This document shows positions 45,460 through 53,854 of a DNA stretch of 64,000 bases, one piece after another. A program made the position numbers and the translations under genes. Numbering within the stretch: the first letter of the stretch is position 1; the number at the start of each line of letters is the position of its first letter. Below the pieces are notes generated by a model, which saw only the letters and a program-made list of their open reading frames with translations, did not search any database and had not been told where the DNA came from. The DNA lies in contig NZ_VLKT01000019.1 in the NCBI RefSeq assembly GCF_007830515.1, positions 58,616 through 122,615 on the forward strand, given 5' to 3'. Source of the stretch: Mesorhizobium tianshanense. GTDB lineage: Bacteria; Pseudomonadota; Alphaproteobacteria; Rhizobiales; Rhizobiaceae.

Positions 45460-46398
45460 TCAGACCTGGCCCGAATGGCGCAGCCAATGACGGTCGAACA
45501 CATCGAGGATAGCCCGGAACTCGGTCGGCGGGATCTGGTTGGCGCCGCCGTCGCTGCTGTCTCCGATGAGGAATTGCGCCAGCTGCCGGTCGACCGCTTC
45601 CGGCTGCTCTATGGACAGGCCGAGCGATGCCAAATCCCCGGCGATCGACCCGCCGGGGGGCAGATAGCCACCCCATGCCTCGGGTACCGGATCGCGCAAG
45701 CGTACGATCAGGATCCTGGTCAGCGACGGCTGTGGCTCCGGCCCAATGATGGTGCCGCCGCACATATAGCCGCCAAGCACGCTTCCCGGCTGCGACTGCG
45801 GGAACAGGCAGAGAAAGAAATGGGCATCGCCGCCGTTTTCCTTCAGATGCGCATAAAGGCCGCGTTTTGTTGGCGTCACCGGCCCTCCGACCTGTAGCTG
45901 CCCGGTTGGCAACACCTCGCGATAGGCAGCAGTCAGGCCGTGCGCACCAGGCCCGGTCTCTATCGACAGGCTGCCCCTGATCAGTTGGCCGCGATAATAG
46001 GGCGACAAGGCGCGCGAATAGCATGCGTAGGTTCCGGCCAGGGCCAATCCAAGGCTTCGCTCCTCATGCCCGGAGGCCGTCTCGAAATGCGCACCGGCGC
46101 GGCGTTCCAGTTCCGCCCTCTCGATGCCGTGCCTGGCGCAGATCGCCGCCGTGAAGCCTGGCAGGTCGCTCTCGGCGATCCAGGCGCCGGGCTGTTCCAG
46201 CTTGAGAAGCTTCGACCAATCGTCGTAGACACTGAGCTCGCGTGGCCGGGCGCGACCCTGCAGCCATTTGTCGGCACGGCCGAGATCGAACGCCGTCTTC
46301 GGGTTGACGCCCCGGAACGCCGCCGCAAGGTCCTTGCGGGTGACGGTTCCCAGCAGGGCCGCAGTCAGCCGTAGCTTCTGCGCGATATACTGTGCCAT
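45460..46398 (-). CDS. protein of unknown function
   Basis: This 312-residue protein starts MAQYIAQKLRLTAALLGTVT behind AAGGGGCGGG. The first 60 residues include FRGVNPKTAFDLGRADKWLQ, which looks like a helix-turn-helix or DNA-adaptor module. The centre has SLGLALAGTYACYSRALSPY, and the C-terminal half is beta-rich (IRGSLSIETGPGAHGLTAAY, GSVLGGYMCGGTIIGPEPQP). No signal peptide or catalytic motif is seen. The layout resembles conserved hypothetical proteins of Rhizobiales with an N-terminal DNA-binding part and a C-terminal sensor-like part. Function is unassigned. Confidence 0.72.
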   Translation of the reverse strand: MAQYIAQKLRLTAALLGTVTRKDLAAAFRGVNPKTAFDLGRADKWLQGRARPRELSVYDDWSKLLKLEQPGAWIAESDLPGFTAAICARHGIERAELERRAGAHFETASGHEERSLGLALAGTYACYSRALSPYYRGQLIRGSLSIETGPGAHGLTAAYREVLPTGQLQVGGPVTPTKRGLYAHLKENGGDAHFFLCLFPQSQPGSVLGGYMCGGTIIGPEPQPSLTRILIVRLRDPVPEAWGGYLPPGGSIAGDLASLGLSIEQPEAVDRQLAQFLIGDSSDGGANQIPPTEFRAILDVFDRHWLRHSGQV

Positions 46399-46474
46399 CC
46401 GACCCGCCCCTTTATGCCCGCCACAAGCATAACACGTGCCAGCAGTTACCGTCTTATTTTTCCATAAGCTAATA

Positions 46475-46515
46475 TTCCAGGAATTCCGGAGAATTCCATA
46501 CCGTTCCACGCGCCT
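46475..46515 (+). promoter_or_regulatory. shared upstream motif, copy 1
   Basis: GGAATTCCGGAGAATTCCAT followed by ACCGTTCCACGC recurs in slightly changed form at 47135-47175. GGAAT, 17 bases, CGTT also resembles the general-stress promoter GGAAC-N16/17-CGTT. It lies about 200 bases before a small exported-protein gene. Nothing else was seen in the 310-bp gap 46399-46708. Confidence 0.45.
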
Positions 46516-46708
46516 GCCCTTTTCGCCCCAGCGGGCGGCGCTAAGGTCGCGGAGGGCAAGGGCAACCGTCATAAACTCGCACTATCTGGGCTTGAATACG
46601 CAACCCCTTCCTCCGTCACAGTCGTGGCACGGCCGATTTGAGCAACCGCGAAATCGGGCTCTCCGGCCGCAAACGAACCGCCGCCCGAACCAAGGAAGGA
46701 ATAATTCG

Positions 46709-46972
46709 ATGCCGTGGATTGCCTCTCCCAAACTCCCCTTCACCGCGATTGCGGCTGGATCCGCTGCACTGCTGCTGCTGACCTTCGGGCCGGACGGACC
46801 GTCGCGAGCTGCTGCCGGCTCGCGCGCGGCAGCGACATATGAAAACCAGGCTCCTGCGTCGCCGGCCATCCAACCCACACGCATTGAAGTCGACGGCAAC
46901 GCTCACGTGATACGCTTTTATATCGACGGCAAGCAGGTCGCCCTGCTCGACTCGACCGGCTTCAAGGATTGA
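46709..46972 (+). CDS. small exported protein of unknown function
   Basis: This 87-residue protein has a hydrophobic N-terminal segment (FTAIAAGSAALLLLTFG) that could be a signal anchor. A short mature part includes PTRIEVDGNAHVIRFYIDGK and VALLDSTGF. The end looks like a small beta sheet. AAGGAAGGAATAATTCG precedes the ATG. It carries in its upstream region a motif shared with the small exported protein at 47239, which suggests common regulation. No family recognised. Confidence 0.65.
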   Translation: MPWIASPKLPFTAIAAGSAALLLLTFGPDGPSRAAAGSRAAATYENQAPASPAIQPTRIEVDGNAHVIRFYIDGKQVALLDSTGFKD

Positions 46973-47134
46973 GCTCACACTGGCGCTGGCCGCGACATTG
47001 AGCGGCCAAGCGCGACTAATTTAGATGTCCGTGTTCGGCCGCGCCACTCCAGGCCTCGGCCGCCTGACGCGGCTGCAAGCCTAACAAGCGCCGGCACCTG
47101 CTCCGTTCCTCGCGGCCTGCGCTTTTCCACAACC

Positions 47135-47175
47135 CAGTTCCATGGAATTTCCGCAGAATTCCACGCCGTTCCACA
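47135..47175 (+). promoter_or_regulatory. shared upstream motif, copy 2
   Basis: GGAATTTCCGCAGAATTCCA followed by CGCCGTTCCACAC matches copy 1 at 46475-46515 at about 27 of 33 positions. It lies 64 bases before the start at 47239. Spacing from GGAAT to CGTT is 18 here against 17 in copy 1. Confidence 0.45.
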
Positions 47176-47238
47176 CAGCAGCCGCGTTCGACCCGGCGGC
47201 CAATGTTAACCTTACGTTAACCATGGAGGGACACCGTC

Positions 47239-47469
47239 ATGAAACTCGCGCTGTCTGCACTTCTCGCCGTCCTCGCACTGCCGCAAGCCGTCGAGGCTAA
47301 AACGAAAGTCGTTGCCACCGATGCGAAAGCGGCCACAGCAGAGAAAAGCCGGCCGGTACTCGACGATAAGTCCACCGGCGGGATTAACGCGTCGTCTGGT
47401 GCAATGGCGGCGCCGGCCGACAAGAATGTGTCCAGTCCGTATCCGCCGGCGATCTATTTCAACTTCTAG
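47239..47469 (+). CDS. small exported protein of unknown function
   Basis: This 76-residue protein has a signal peptide (MKLALSALLAVLALPQAVEA) and a short hydrophilic mature part (KTKVVATDAKAATAEKSRPV) ending in PYPPAIYFNF. The aromatic, phenylalanine-terminated end resembles the last strand of outer-membrane proteins, though the protein is too short for a barrel. GGAGGGACACC precedes the ATG. It is followed directly by a strong terminator, so it is a single-gene unit, with the shared motif upstream. Confidence 0.7.
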   Translation: MKLALSALLAVLALPQAVEAKTKVVATDAKAATAEKSRPVLDDKSTGGINASSGAMAAPADKNVSSPYPPAIYFNF

Positions 47470-47506
47470 AGTCTCATCCATCCCTGATGGATAGGCTCTA
47501 TCTTTT
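47466..47506 (+). terminator. intrinsic terminator
   Basis: AGAG and CTCT flank an inner perfect stem ATCCATC / GATGGAT, followed by ATCTTTTTT. It ends the small exported-protein gene at 47239-47469. Confidence 0.85.
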
Positions 47507-47589
47507 TTGACCGTACCACGCTTGCGGTGCCCGACAGGCTTGGCGGCGGCGCGTCAGGCCGTGATGGGACTGCGCAGTCCGCTTCCGGC

Positions 47590-47943
47590 TCAGCCGATCC
47601 TGACGACGAAATGCTTCGTCACCGGCTCGATGATCTTCCACGTTCCCTTGAAATCGGCTTCGACCACGAAGGCATCGCCCGGACCGACTTCGACAGGCGC
47701 GCCGCCATCGGGCGTGATGATGATGCGGCCTGATATCATGTGCACGAATTCATAGTCGCTGTAGGTTGCATGGTAGGTGCCGGGGGTGGCCTGCCAGGTT
47801 CCCGATATGACCTTGCCATCCGCGGTGGTGTGCTGGACGGCGGTCTTCATGGTCGGGCTACCGTCGACCACAACCCAGCCCGTGAGATCGCCCGCCTCGG
47901 CGTTTTCGACCGCGCCGAATTTAAGGATGGTCTTCTCTGTCAT
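47590..47943 (-). CDS. cupin-domain protein (DUF861/EutQ-like)
   Basis: This 117-residue single-domain cupin begins MTEKTILKFGAVENAEAGDL. It has the core GTWQATPGTYHATYSDYEFV and a second motif IITPDGGAPVEVGPGDAFVV, followed by FKGTWKIIEPVTKHF. The W-x-x-x-P-G-x-x and Y-x-x-x-E-x-x features are those of the DUF861/EutQ-like group, often linked to small-molecule catabolism. Metal ligands are reduced compared with classic cupins. GGAGCCCGACC precedes the ATG at 47943. It is divergent from a PhnA-domain gene. Confidence 0.86.
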   Translation of the reverse strand: MTEKTILKFGAVENAEAGDLTGWVVVDGSPTMKTAVQHTTADGKVISGTWQATPGTYHATYSDYEFVHMISGRIIITPDGGAPVEVGPGDAFVVEADFKGTWKIIEPVTKHFVVRIG

Positions 47944-48131
47944 GGTCGGGCTCCGTTTGAACTGTGTCGGCATTGGCTGCCGGCCTATAGCCGAAGCACC
48001 TGACATGAGCAACGCAGGTGCCCCGCCAGCTTCACGAGGAGACGATGGCGCAATTTGGGACGTGCCGGCACGCTTGACCTTGCCGCCATCCACCGGATAG
48101 TCCGGTGTCCGGCTCCAATGAAAGACCCGAC

Positions 48132-48353
48132 ATGACGGACGCGATCGTAAGAGACAGCAACGGCACCCAGCTGAACGAGGGCGATTCCGTGACCCTGATC
48201 AAGGATTTGAAGGTCAAGGGCACGTCGGAGACGATCAAGCGCGGCACGCTGGTGAAGAACATTCGCCTCAACGGCAATCCCGGCGAGATCGAGTGCAACA
48301 CCAAGCAGGTGAAGGGCTTGGTGCTGAAAACCGAGTTCCTGAAAAAGGCGTGA
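48132..48353 (+). CDS. PhnA/YjdM C-terminal domain protein
   Basis: This 73-residue protein corresponds to the C-terminal domain of PhnA/YjdM: VRDSNGTQLNEGDSVTLIKD, LKVKGTSETIKRGTLVKNIR and NTKQVKGLVLKTEFLKKA. The N-terminal zinc ribbon of full-length members is absent, which is common in bacteria. Despite the name, a role in phosphonate use is not established. Start at the ATG that gives the usual MTDAIVRDSNG beginning; the frame is open a little further upstream. It is divergent from the cupin gene. Confidence 0.85.
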   Translation: MTDAIVRDSNGTQLNEGDSVTLIKDLKVKGTSETIKRGTLVKNIRLNGNPGEIECNTKQVKGLVLKTEFLKKA

Positions 48354-48552
48354 CCGCCTGAAAGGGACGGATGCCTGCGTCTTCTCACCTCCCCCAGCCC
48401 AGCGCTGCCATTGGTTCCGCGCGGAACCGACGCCGCGCCCGGCGCCGGGGCGGGTCTCTTGAAGGCCATTGAAACGCAACTATATCAATAAGTAAGCGTG
48501 CGGTGCACGCGAAACGTAGTGCTTTGGTCAAGCTTCATCTATGGAGGTTGTC

Positions 48553-48915
48553 ATGGCAATTAAAATGATGGAAGGAAAGAAGGGCCAGGATTGGATCAAT
48601 CTTGTCCTTGCGATCTGCCTGTTCATCTCACCCTGGATTATCGGCTTCGCTGCTGAAGCCAATCCTGCGTGGAACGCCTGGATTGCCGGTATCGTGCTCG
48701 GCGCCCTGGCTCTCGCCACGCTTTCGGCATTCGCCGAATGGGAAGAGTGGGTGAACCTTGTTGTCGGGCTATGGCTGATCGTTTCGCCCTGGCTGCTCGG
48801 CTTCGCGGCGAACGTCAACGCGATGGGAACCCATGTGGTTCTCGGCGTGCTGGTGGTCGCGGCGTCGGTCTGGGCAGTCTGGGACTACCGTCATCATCCG
48901 CCAGCGCATGCGTGA
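48553..48915 (+). CDS. SPW-repeat membrane protein
   Basis: This 120-residue protein has four hydrophobic helices arranged as two repeats. Each repeat starts with a W-x-N-L-V helix and carries the S-P-W motif: FISPWIIGFAAEANPAWNAW in the first and IVSPWLLGFAANVNAMGTHV in the second. This is the SPW family, small inner-membrane proteins common in soil bacteria, of unknown function. GGAGG sits five bases before the ATG at 48553, which is preferred to the ATG at 48541. Single gene. Confidence 0.88.
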   Translation: MAIKMMEGKKGQDWINLVLAICLFISPWIIGFAAEANPAWNAWIAGIVLGALALATLSAFAEWEEWVNLVVGLWLIVSPWLLGFAANVNAMGTHVVLGVLVVAASVWAVWDYRHHPPAHA

Positions 48916-49267
48916 TCGGTGACGACCAAGGGAGGAGCCCGGCGCGGGAGCGACGGGCTCTTCTAGAGCCTGAGATCGGGACGCAGGCCCGCGAGCCGGG
49001 CCAACTATCCCCTTGTGCGCAAAAATCGGCCGCCGCTCTCCAGTGTGCGCCGCTGTAGCGTCTTCCGAAACCAGAGACCTGACATCCAGGTTCCGCGGTG
49101 CAGCAGAACCTAGATTGGGTGCTGGGCTGCCTTTCGCCGACACGCCGGCCTGGCCAACTTCCACTTATGTTGCACTGCGTTAGATTTGTTGCATTGCAAT
49201 ATCGGCGCATCGCGTCGAGTCTTCGCAACGGGTGGCTTGTTTCAACGACTCTACGCGAGGTATCGCC
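48916..49267. other. 352-bp stretch without a supported gene
   Basis: Short frames on either strand here have no ribosome site and no protein-like composition. The part nearest 49150-49230 is lower in GC and may hold the promoter of the acyltransferase gene. Confidence 0.4.
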
Positions 49268-51235
49268 GTGTCAGCATCGTTCCGGCCTGATATCGAAGGG
49301 CTGCGTGCATTGGCGGTGTCGGGCGTCGTCGCGTTCCATTTCGGCCTATCGGACCTGCCGGGTGGCTTCACCGGCGTCGACATCTTCTTCGTCATCTCCG
49401 GCTATCTGATCACCGGCCAACTGCTGCGGGAGATCGCCGAGGATGGCAGGCTGAACCTGTGGCGGTTCTACGCAAGGCGCGCCAGGCGCCTGTTGCCGGC
49501 CTCGCTGTTCGTCATCTTCGCCACGCTCGTCGCCGGCTACTTCATCCTGTCGCCGGACGAACAGGCGCTCTATTCGAAAGGCGCCATGTACGCCTCGGCC
49601 TATGCGATCAATTTCTGGCTGATCCGCTGGGCGTTCGATTATTTCGCCCCCGATGCGGCGAACAACCCCTTCATCCATTTCTGGTCGCTCTCGGTCGAGG
49701 AGCAGTTCTATCTCGTATGGCCGGCGCTACTTCTGCTGGCGGCATGGCTGCGCCCAGGCAAGCGCGCGGCGATCCTGGTGATCGGCCTCGTCGGCGTGGT
49801 GTCGTTCGCCGTCTGCGCCTGGCTCACCACCGTGTCGCAGCCCTGGGCCTTCTATTTCTCGCCGCTCAGGGCCTGGGAATTCGCCGCCGGCGGGCTGGCG
49901 ACGATGGCGCCGGCAAGATTCTGGCGGGACCGGCCGCGGCTCAGCGCAGCGCAGTCATGTCTCGGCCTGGCGCTGATCGCCGGCGCCTATTTGATGGTGA
50001 GCGAGGATTCCCCCTTCCCCGGGGTGATTGCGCTGGTGCCGGTCGCCGGCACCGTGCTGGTGTTGCTCAGCGGCAGCGGTGCAAGCCGGAGCGCGGCGCA
50101 GAACCTACCGATCACCGTGCTGTCGCTGTCGCCCATGCAGTGGCTTGGCAAGCTTTCCTACTCGCTCTATCTGTGGCACTGGCCGGTCATCGTCTATGCG
50201 ACGATGATGGTTCCCGACCTCTCCTGGCCCGGGCGGCTTGCCTGCGGGGCATTGACGCTGGCGCTATCCATCTTCACCTATAATCTCATCGAGAACCCGA
50301 TCCGCCGCAACGTCTGGCTGATGGCGAACGCGGCGCGCGCGCTCATCCCCGCTGCGATGCTGACCGGCGCCGGCGTGGTGGCGACCTACGCCAATGCGCG
50401 CCTTGCCGTGCACAATCTCAGCCCCGAACAGCGCGTCATCGCAAGCAGCGCGGCGCAGAGTTCCACGGTGCGCGCGACCAACGCCGGCTGCGTGCTCGAT
50501 CTGGAAACCATCAAGCCGAACCCTTGCGTGTTTGGCGTGAAAAATGCCGAGCACTCGGTGGTGCTGTTCGGCGATTCGCATGCCGACCACTGGTCGACGC
50601 CGCTGATCGAGGCGGCCAGCAAGAACAACTACCGGGTCGTCACCTATCTGAAATCCTCCTGCCGCGCCTCGCGGGTGACGACCTGGAACTCGCGGCTGAA
50701 GCGCGACTACACCGAATGCGACCAATGGCGCGAGCAGTCGATCAGGGACATCATTGCCCTGCATCCGAGCCTGGTGGTGATCTCGGAATTCTCGATGGGT
50801 AATATGATGCGGGAATCGCCCGATGAATTGAAGCACGCCAATTGGAACGAGGAGTGGCGGAGCGGCCTGCGCTGGACCCTGGGGGCGTTCAGTAAGGCCG
50901 GGATCAGGGTCGCGGTCATCAGAGACGTGCCCTTCAATAGCAGCTATGCCGACAAATGCGTGGCACGCGCCCTGTGGCGTGGCCAGACGCCGGCCGCATG
51001 CGACACGCAGAGGGTGATGGCCGCCAATGACGACATCGCCAAGGAAGAGCGCGACATCGTGCGCGGCATTCCGAACGCCACCTATCTCGACATGACGAAC
51101 CGCTTTTGCGATCAGACCACCTGCCATGTCTTCATCGACGGCATGCTGGCCTTCCGCGACCGCCACCACCTTGCAACGCCCTTTGCGGCAACGCTGGAGC
51201 CGGCGATCGAGCGCGCGCTGTTCTCGAACAAGTGA
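49268..51235 (+). CDS. OafA/YrhL-type acyltransferase with SGNH domain
   Basis: This 655-residue membrane protein O-acylates surface polysaccharides. The N-terminal part (about residues 5-350) is an acyltransferase-3 domain with ten or more helices, with FRPDIEGLRALAVSGVVAFH, FFVISGYLIT, FYARRARRLLPASL and FIHFWSLSVEEQFYLVWPAL. The C-terminal periplasmic part (about 400-650) is an SGNH hydrolase-like domain with VVLFGDSHADHWSTPL and a late DRHHL. The GTG at 49268 follows GCGAGGT; a GTG at 49232 is possible. Single gene. It may modify exopolysaccharide or O-antigen. Confidence 0.93.
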   Translation: MSASFRPDIEGLRALAVSGVVAFHFGLSDLPGGFTGVDIFFVISGYLITGQLLREIAEDGRLNLWRFYARRARRLLPASLFVIFATLVAGYFILSPDEQALYSKGAMYASAYAINFWLIRWAFDYFAPDAANNPFIHFWSLSVEEQFYLVWPALLLLAAWLRPGKRAAILVIGLVGVVSFAVCAWLTTVSQPWAFYFSPLRAWEFAAGGLATMAPARFWRDRPRLSAAQSCLGLALIAGAYLMVSEDSPFPGVIALVPVAGTVLVLLSGSGASRSAAQNLPITVLSLSPMQWLGKLSYSLYLWHWPVIVYATMMVPDLSWPGRLACGALTLALSIFTYNLIENPIRRNVWLMANAARALIPAAMLTGAGVVATYANARLAVHNLSPEQRVIASSAAQSSTVRATNAGCVLDLETIKPNPCVFGVKNAEHSVVLFGDSHADHWSTPLIEAASKNNYRVVTYLKSSCRASRVTTWNSRLKRDYTECDQWREQSIRDIIALHPSLVVISEFSMGNMMRESPDELKHANWNEEWRSGLRWTLGAFSKAGIRVAVIRDVPFNSSYADKCVARALWRGQTPAACDTQRVMAANDDIAKEERDIVRGIPNATYLDMTNRFCDQTTCHVFIDGMLAFRDRHHLATPFAATLEPAIERALFSNK

Positions 51236-51264
51236 CCACAGCTGCCAAGTGAGGCGGCCGCCGC

Positions 51265-51345
51265 CTACGGCAGGTCTTCGTCGTCCAGCGCCTCGAGCAG
51301 CCCGATCGGCGCCCTTGCCGTCGGCAGCTGACGGCTTTGTTGATG
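51265..51345 (-). pseudogene. degraded relative of the gene at 28446-28664
   Basis: The minus strand encodes LPTARAPIGLLEALDDEDLP, parallel to LPSARVATLIGLLEPPDDE at the end of the small protein at 28446-28664. The upstream part is not recognisable. DNA matches such as CCCGATC and CCCTTGCC with GGCAGC occur in the same order. Confidence 0.6.
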
Positions 51346-51444
51346 ATCTCACGCAGACTGGTGTAGTGGCTTTGAAACCGAAATTCGCGCTCTTCCAAGT
51401 GATTTGCGAATTTGCCACGCCATTGGCGCCAGCCGGGGATTCGC

Positions 51445-52041
51445 ATGAAAACAGCCGTTCTGACGTATCTGCTCCTGGCCTGTTTGCTGGCGTCGCCGGT
51501 GCAGGCAGGATGGAAGCCGATCGAAAAGGTCGAGACCTACGCCGTTTCAGGGCAGACCGGCCTCGAACTATATACCTCGATCGGCGAGCGGGGGCCGATG
51601 GTCGGCAAGAGCAAGCACCGCGTCATCGCGTACACCAATTTCAAGCTGACCTGGGTCAGGGACTACCAGCCGCGAGGCGATGCCTGCGTGCTGGCCTCGG
51701 CGCGGCCAAAGCTCATCATCACCTATACCTTGCCGAAGCCGAACGGGCGGCTGCCGGCCGCCGTTCAAAAGAGCTGGGAGGCTTTTGCCGCCGGCCTCGC
51801 CGCCCATGAAAAGGTGCATGGCGACACCATAGTCGAGATGGTGCGCAAGATCGAATCCGTGAGCGTCGGCCTGACCGTCGCCGGCGACCCCGGCTGCAGC
51901 AAGATCAGGACCGAACTGACCAGGCGGCTTGCCGAAATCTCCCAGGCGCAGCGGCAGGCGAGCCGCGATTTCGACCGGGTCGAATTCGGCCAGGGCGGCA
52001 ACATGCAGTTGCTCATCGTCGCTTTGCTGATGGGGCAGTAG
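51445..52041 (+). CDS. exported DUF922-type protein with HExxH motif
   Basis: This 198-residue protein has a signal peptide (MKTAVLTYLLLACLLASPVQ) and a mature domain with VETYAVSGQTGLELYTSIGE, YTNFKLTWVRDYQPRGDACV and FAAGLAAHEKVHGDTIVEMV. HEKVH fits the zinc-protease HExxH motif of the DUF922 family, which is annotated as predicted secreted zinc-dependent protease. A third ligand is not obvious, so protease activity is unproven. The ATG at 51445 follows GGGG and puts the signal peptide first. Single gene. Confidence 0.85.
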   Translation: MKTAVLTYLLLACLLASPVQAGWKPIEKVETYAVSGQTGLELYTSIGERGPMVGKSKHRVIAYTNFKLTWVRDYQPRGDACVLASARPKLIITYTLPKPNGRLPAAVQKSWEAFAAGLAAHEKVHGDTIVEMVRKIESVSVGLTVAGDPGCSKIRTELTRRLAEISQAQRQASRDFDRVEFGQGGNMQLLIVALLMGQ

Positions 52042-52095
52042 GGGGGTGAGTATGGAAGCCACGGCAGGGGGGCGCCGTAGAGCACCGGGCTCTTC

Positions 52096-53142
52096 TTACA
52101 ACTCCGCCACCGGCGTCCACATCACATCCTCGACCCGCAGCGCCCCGGTGGCCAGCATCACCAGCCGGTCGAAGCCGAGTGCGGCGCCGCTGGCCTGCGG
52201 CATGATGGCGAGCGCGGCGAGGAAATCCTCGTCGATCGGATAGCGCTCGCCATAGACGCGCTCTTTCTCGTCCATCTCGATGGTGAAGCGCCGGCGCTGC
52301 TCGGCGGCGTCGGTCAGTTCGCCGAATGCGTTGGCCAGCTCGACGCCGCAGCAATAGAGTTCGAAGCGCTCGGCGACCCTCGCATCATCCGCGCTCGGCC
52401 TGGCGAGTGCTGCCTCCGAAATCGGATAGCCATGGAGGATGGTGGCACGCCCCCGCCCCAGCGCCGGCTCGATCTTTTCCACCATCACCCGGCTGAACAG
52501 GTCGGCCCAATTATCGTCTGGCGCGTTGCGTAAGCCCGCCGCAACCAGCGCCGCGTGCAGCGCCTCGCGGTCGGTGCTGCCGTCGGCGGCCACGGTGGCC
52601 AAGAGATCAATGCCGGCATGGCGCGAAAAAGCCTCGGCGAGGCTCAACCGTTCCGGCTCGGCGAACGGATCGGCCTCGCGGCCGCGAAACGAAAACCGCC
52701 TGGCGCCCGCCCGTTCAGCAGCCAGCGCAACAAGCCCGGCGCAATCCTCCATCAGGCTCTCATAGGTCTCGTCAGCCCGGTACCATTCGAGCATGGTGAA
52801 GGACGGGTGGTGCAAGGGGCCACGCTCGCGGTTGCGATAGACGGCACTCAGGCTGAAGAGGCGCTTCTCGCCGGCGGCGAGCAGCTTCTTGCAGGCGAAT
52901 TCCGGCGAGGTGTGCAGATAGAGCGGCTGGTGCTGCCCGTCCGGCCCGATCGCCTCGGTGGCGAAGGCCGACAGATGCGCCTCGTTGCCGGGCGAGACCT
53001 GCAGCGCCGCTGTCTCGACCTCGATGAAGTCGCGGCGGGCAAACCAGTCGCGCAGGGCCGCGGTGATGGCATTGCGCGCGATCAGCCGCGGCCGGCGGTC
53101 GGCGTGAACATCAGGCGTCCACCAGGGCGAGGCGGCGGTCAT
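52096..53142 (-). CDS. epmA: elongation factor P lysyltransferase EpmA
   Basis: This 348-residue class II lysyl-tRNA-synthetase paralog (GenX/PoxA/YjeA) attaches beta-lysine to a lysine of EF-P. It keeps the catalytic core only, lacking the anticodon-binding domain. Landmarks are IARNAITAALRDWFARRDFI and VETAALQVSPGNEAHLSAF, motif 2 VYRNRERGPLHHPSFTMLEW, the Lys-site LANAFGELTDA, and motif 3 ALGFDRLVML. It is divergent from efp with 120 bases between starts. The partner aminomutase EpmB is not in the window. Confidence 0.95.
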   Translation of the reverse strand: MTAASPWWTPDVHADRRPRLIARNAITAALRDWFARRDFIEVETAALQVSPGNEAHLSAFATEAIGPDGQHQPLYLHTSPEFACKKLLAAGEKRLFSLSAVYRNRERGPLHHPSFTMLEWYRADETYESLMEDCAGLVALAAERAGARRFSFRGREADPFAEPERLSLAEAFSRHAGIDLLATVAADGSTDREALHAALVAAGLRNAPDDNWADLFSRVMVEKIEPALGRGRATILHGYPISEAALARPSADDARVAERFELYCCGVELANAFGELTDAAEQRRRFTIEMDEKERVYGERYPIDEDFLAALAIMPQASGAALGFDRLVMLATGALRVEDVMWTPVAEL

Positions 53143-53262
53143 GACAAGCGGATTTGCATGGAGGACTGGCGATTGCAGCCAAGATGCGCTAGGCCGCACC
53201 GGACGGCTCCCGCAGCCGATTTGCGCCAGCCGGCGCTCCCAGGCCAGTCAACGCTCTTAGGA

Positions 53263-53838
53263 ATGAAACCCGTGAAGGTCATCGCAAGTTCCCTACGCAA
53301 AGGCAATGTCGTCGACAAGGACGGCAAGCTCTATGTGATCCTCTTCGCCGAAAACATCCATCCGGGCAAGGGCACGCCAGTGACCCAGCTCGACATGCGC
53401 CGCATCTCCGACGGGGTGAAGGTCTCGGAGCGCTACCGCACCACCGAGCAGGTCGAGCGCGCCTATGTCGAGGAGCGCGAGCACACCTTCCTCTACAGCG
53501 ACGGGGAAGGCTTCCATTTCATGAACCCGGAAAGCTACGATCAGGTGGCGGTGCCGGAAAGCGTGGTCGGAGAGATGGCGCCCTATCTCTCGGAAGGCAT
53601 GGCGGTGCAGATCTCGCAGCACAATGGCGTTGCCATATCGCTGGTGCTGCCGCAGCGCGCCACCTTCGAGGTGGTCGAGACCGAGCCGGTGACCAAGGGT
53701 CAGACGGCGTCCTCATCCTACAAGCCGGCGACGCTGTCCAACGGCGTGCGCACGACAGTGCCGCCCCACATCAGCGCCGGCACCCGCGTGGTGGTAATGA
53801 CGGCGGACGGCGCGTATGTGGAGCGCGCCAAGGATTGA
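53263..53838 (+). CDS. efp: elongation factor P
   Basis: This 191-residue translation factor rescues ribosomes stalled at polyproline stretches. It has three domains: KOW-like (1-65, KVIASSLRKGNVVDKDGKLY), OB-like (66-128, VERAYVEEREHTFLYSDGEG) and the C-terminal OB (129-191, LPQRATFEVVETEPVTKGQT). The loop HPGKGTP carries the lysine near residue 35 that EpmA modifies. It matches the EpmA gene beside it. AGGA precedes the ATG. A decayed fragment of a second efp copy lies at 59337-59494. Confidence 0.97.
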   Translation: MKPVKVIASSLRKGNVVDKDGKLYVILFAENIHPGKGTPVTQLDMRRISDGVKVSERYRTTEQVERAYVEEREHTFLYSDGEGFHFMNPESYDQVAVPESVVGEMAPYLSEGMAVQISQHNGVAISLVLPQRATFEVVETEPVTKGQTASSSYKPATLSNGVRTTVPPHISAGTRVVVMTADGAYVERAKD

Positions 53839-53854
53839 GCGGCAACGGGATCGC

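Noticed and set aside
48413..48428. 16-bp perfect palindrome GGTTCCGCGCGGAACC
   Set aside because: It looked like an operator or EcfG promoter, but no CGTT follows at the right distance and no gene starts close enough. It may be chance in GC-rich DNA.
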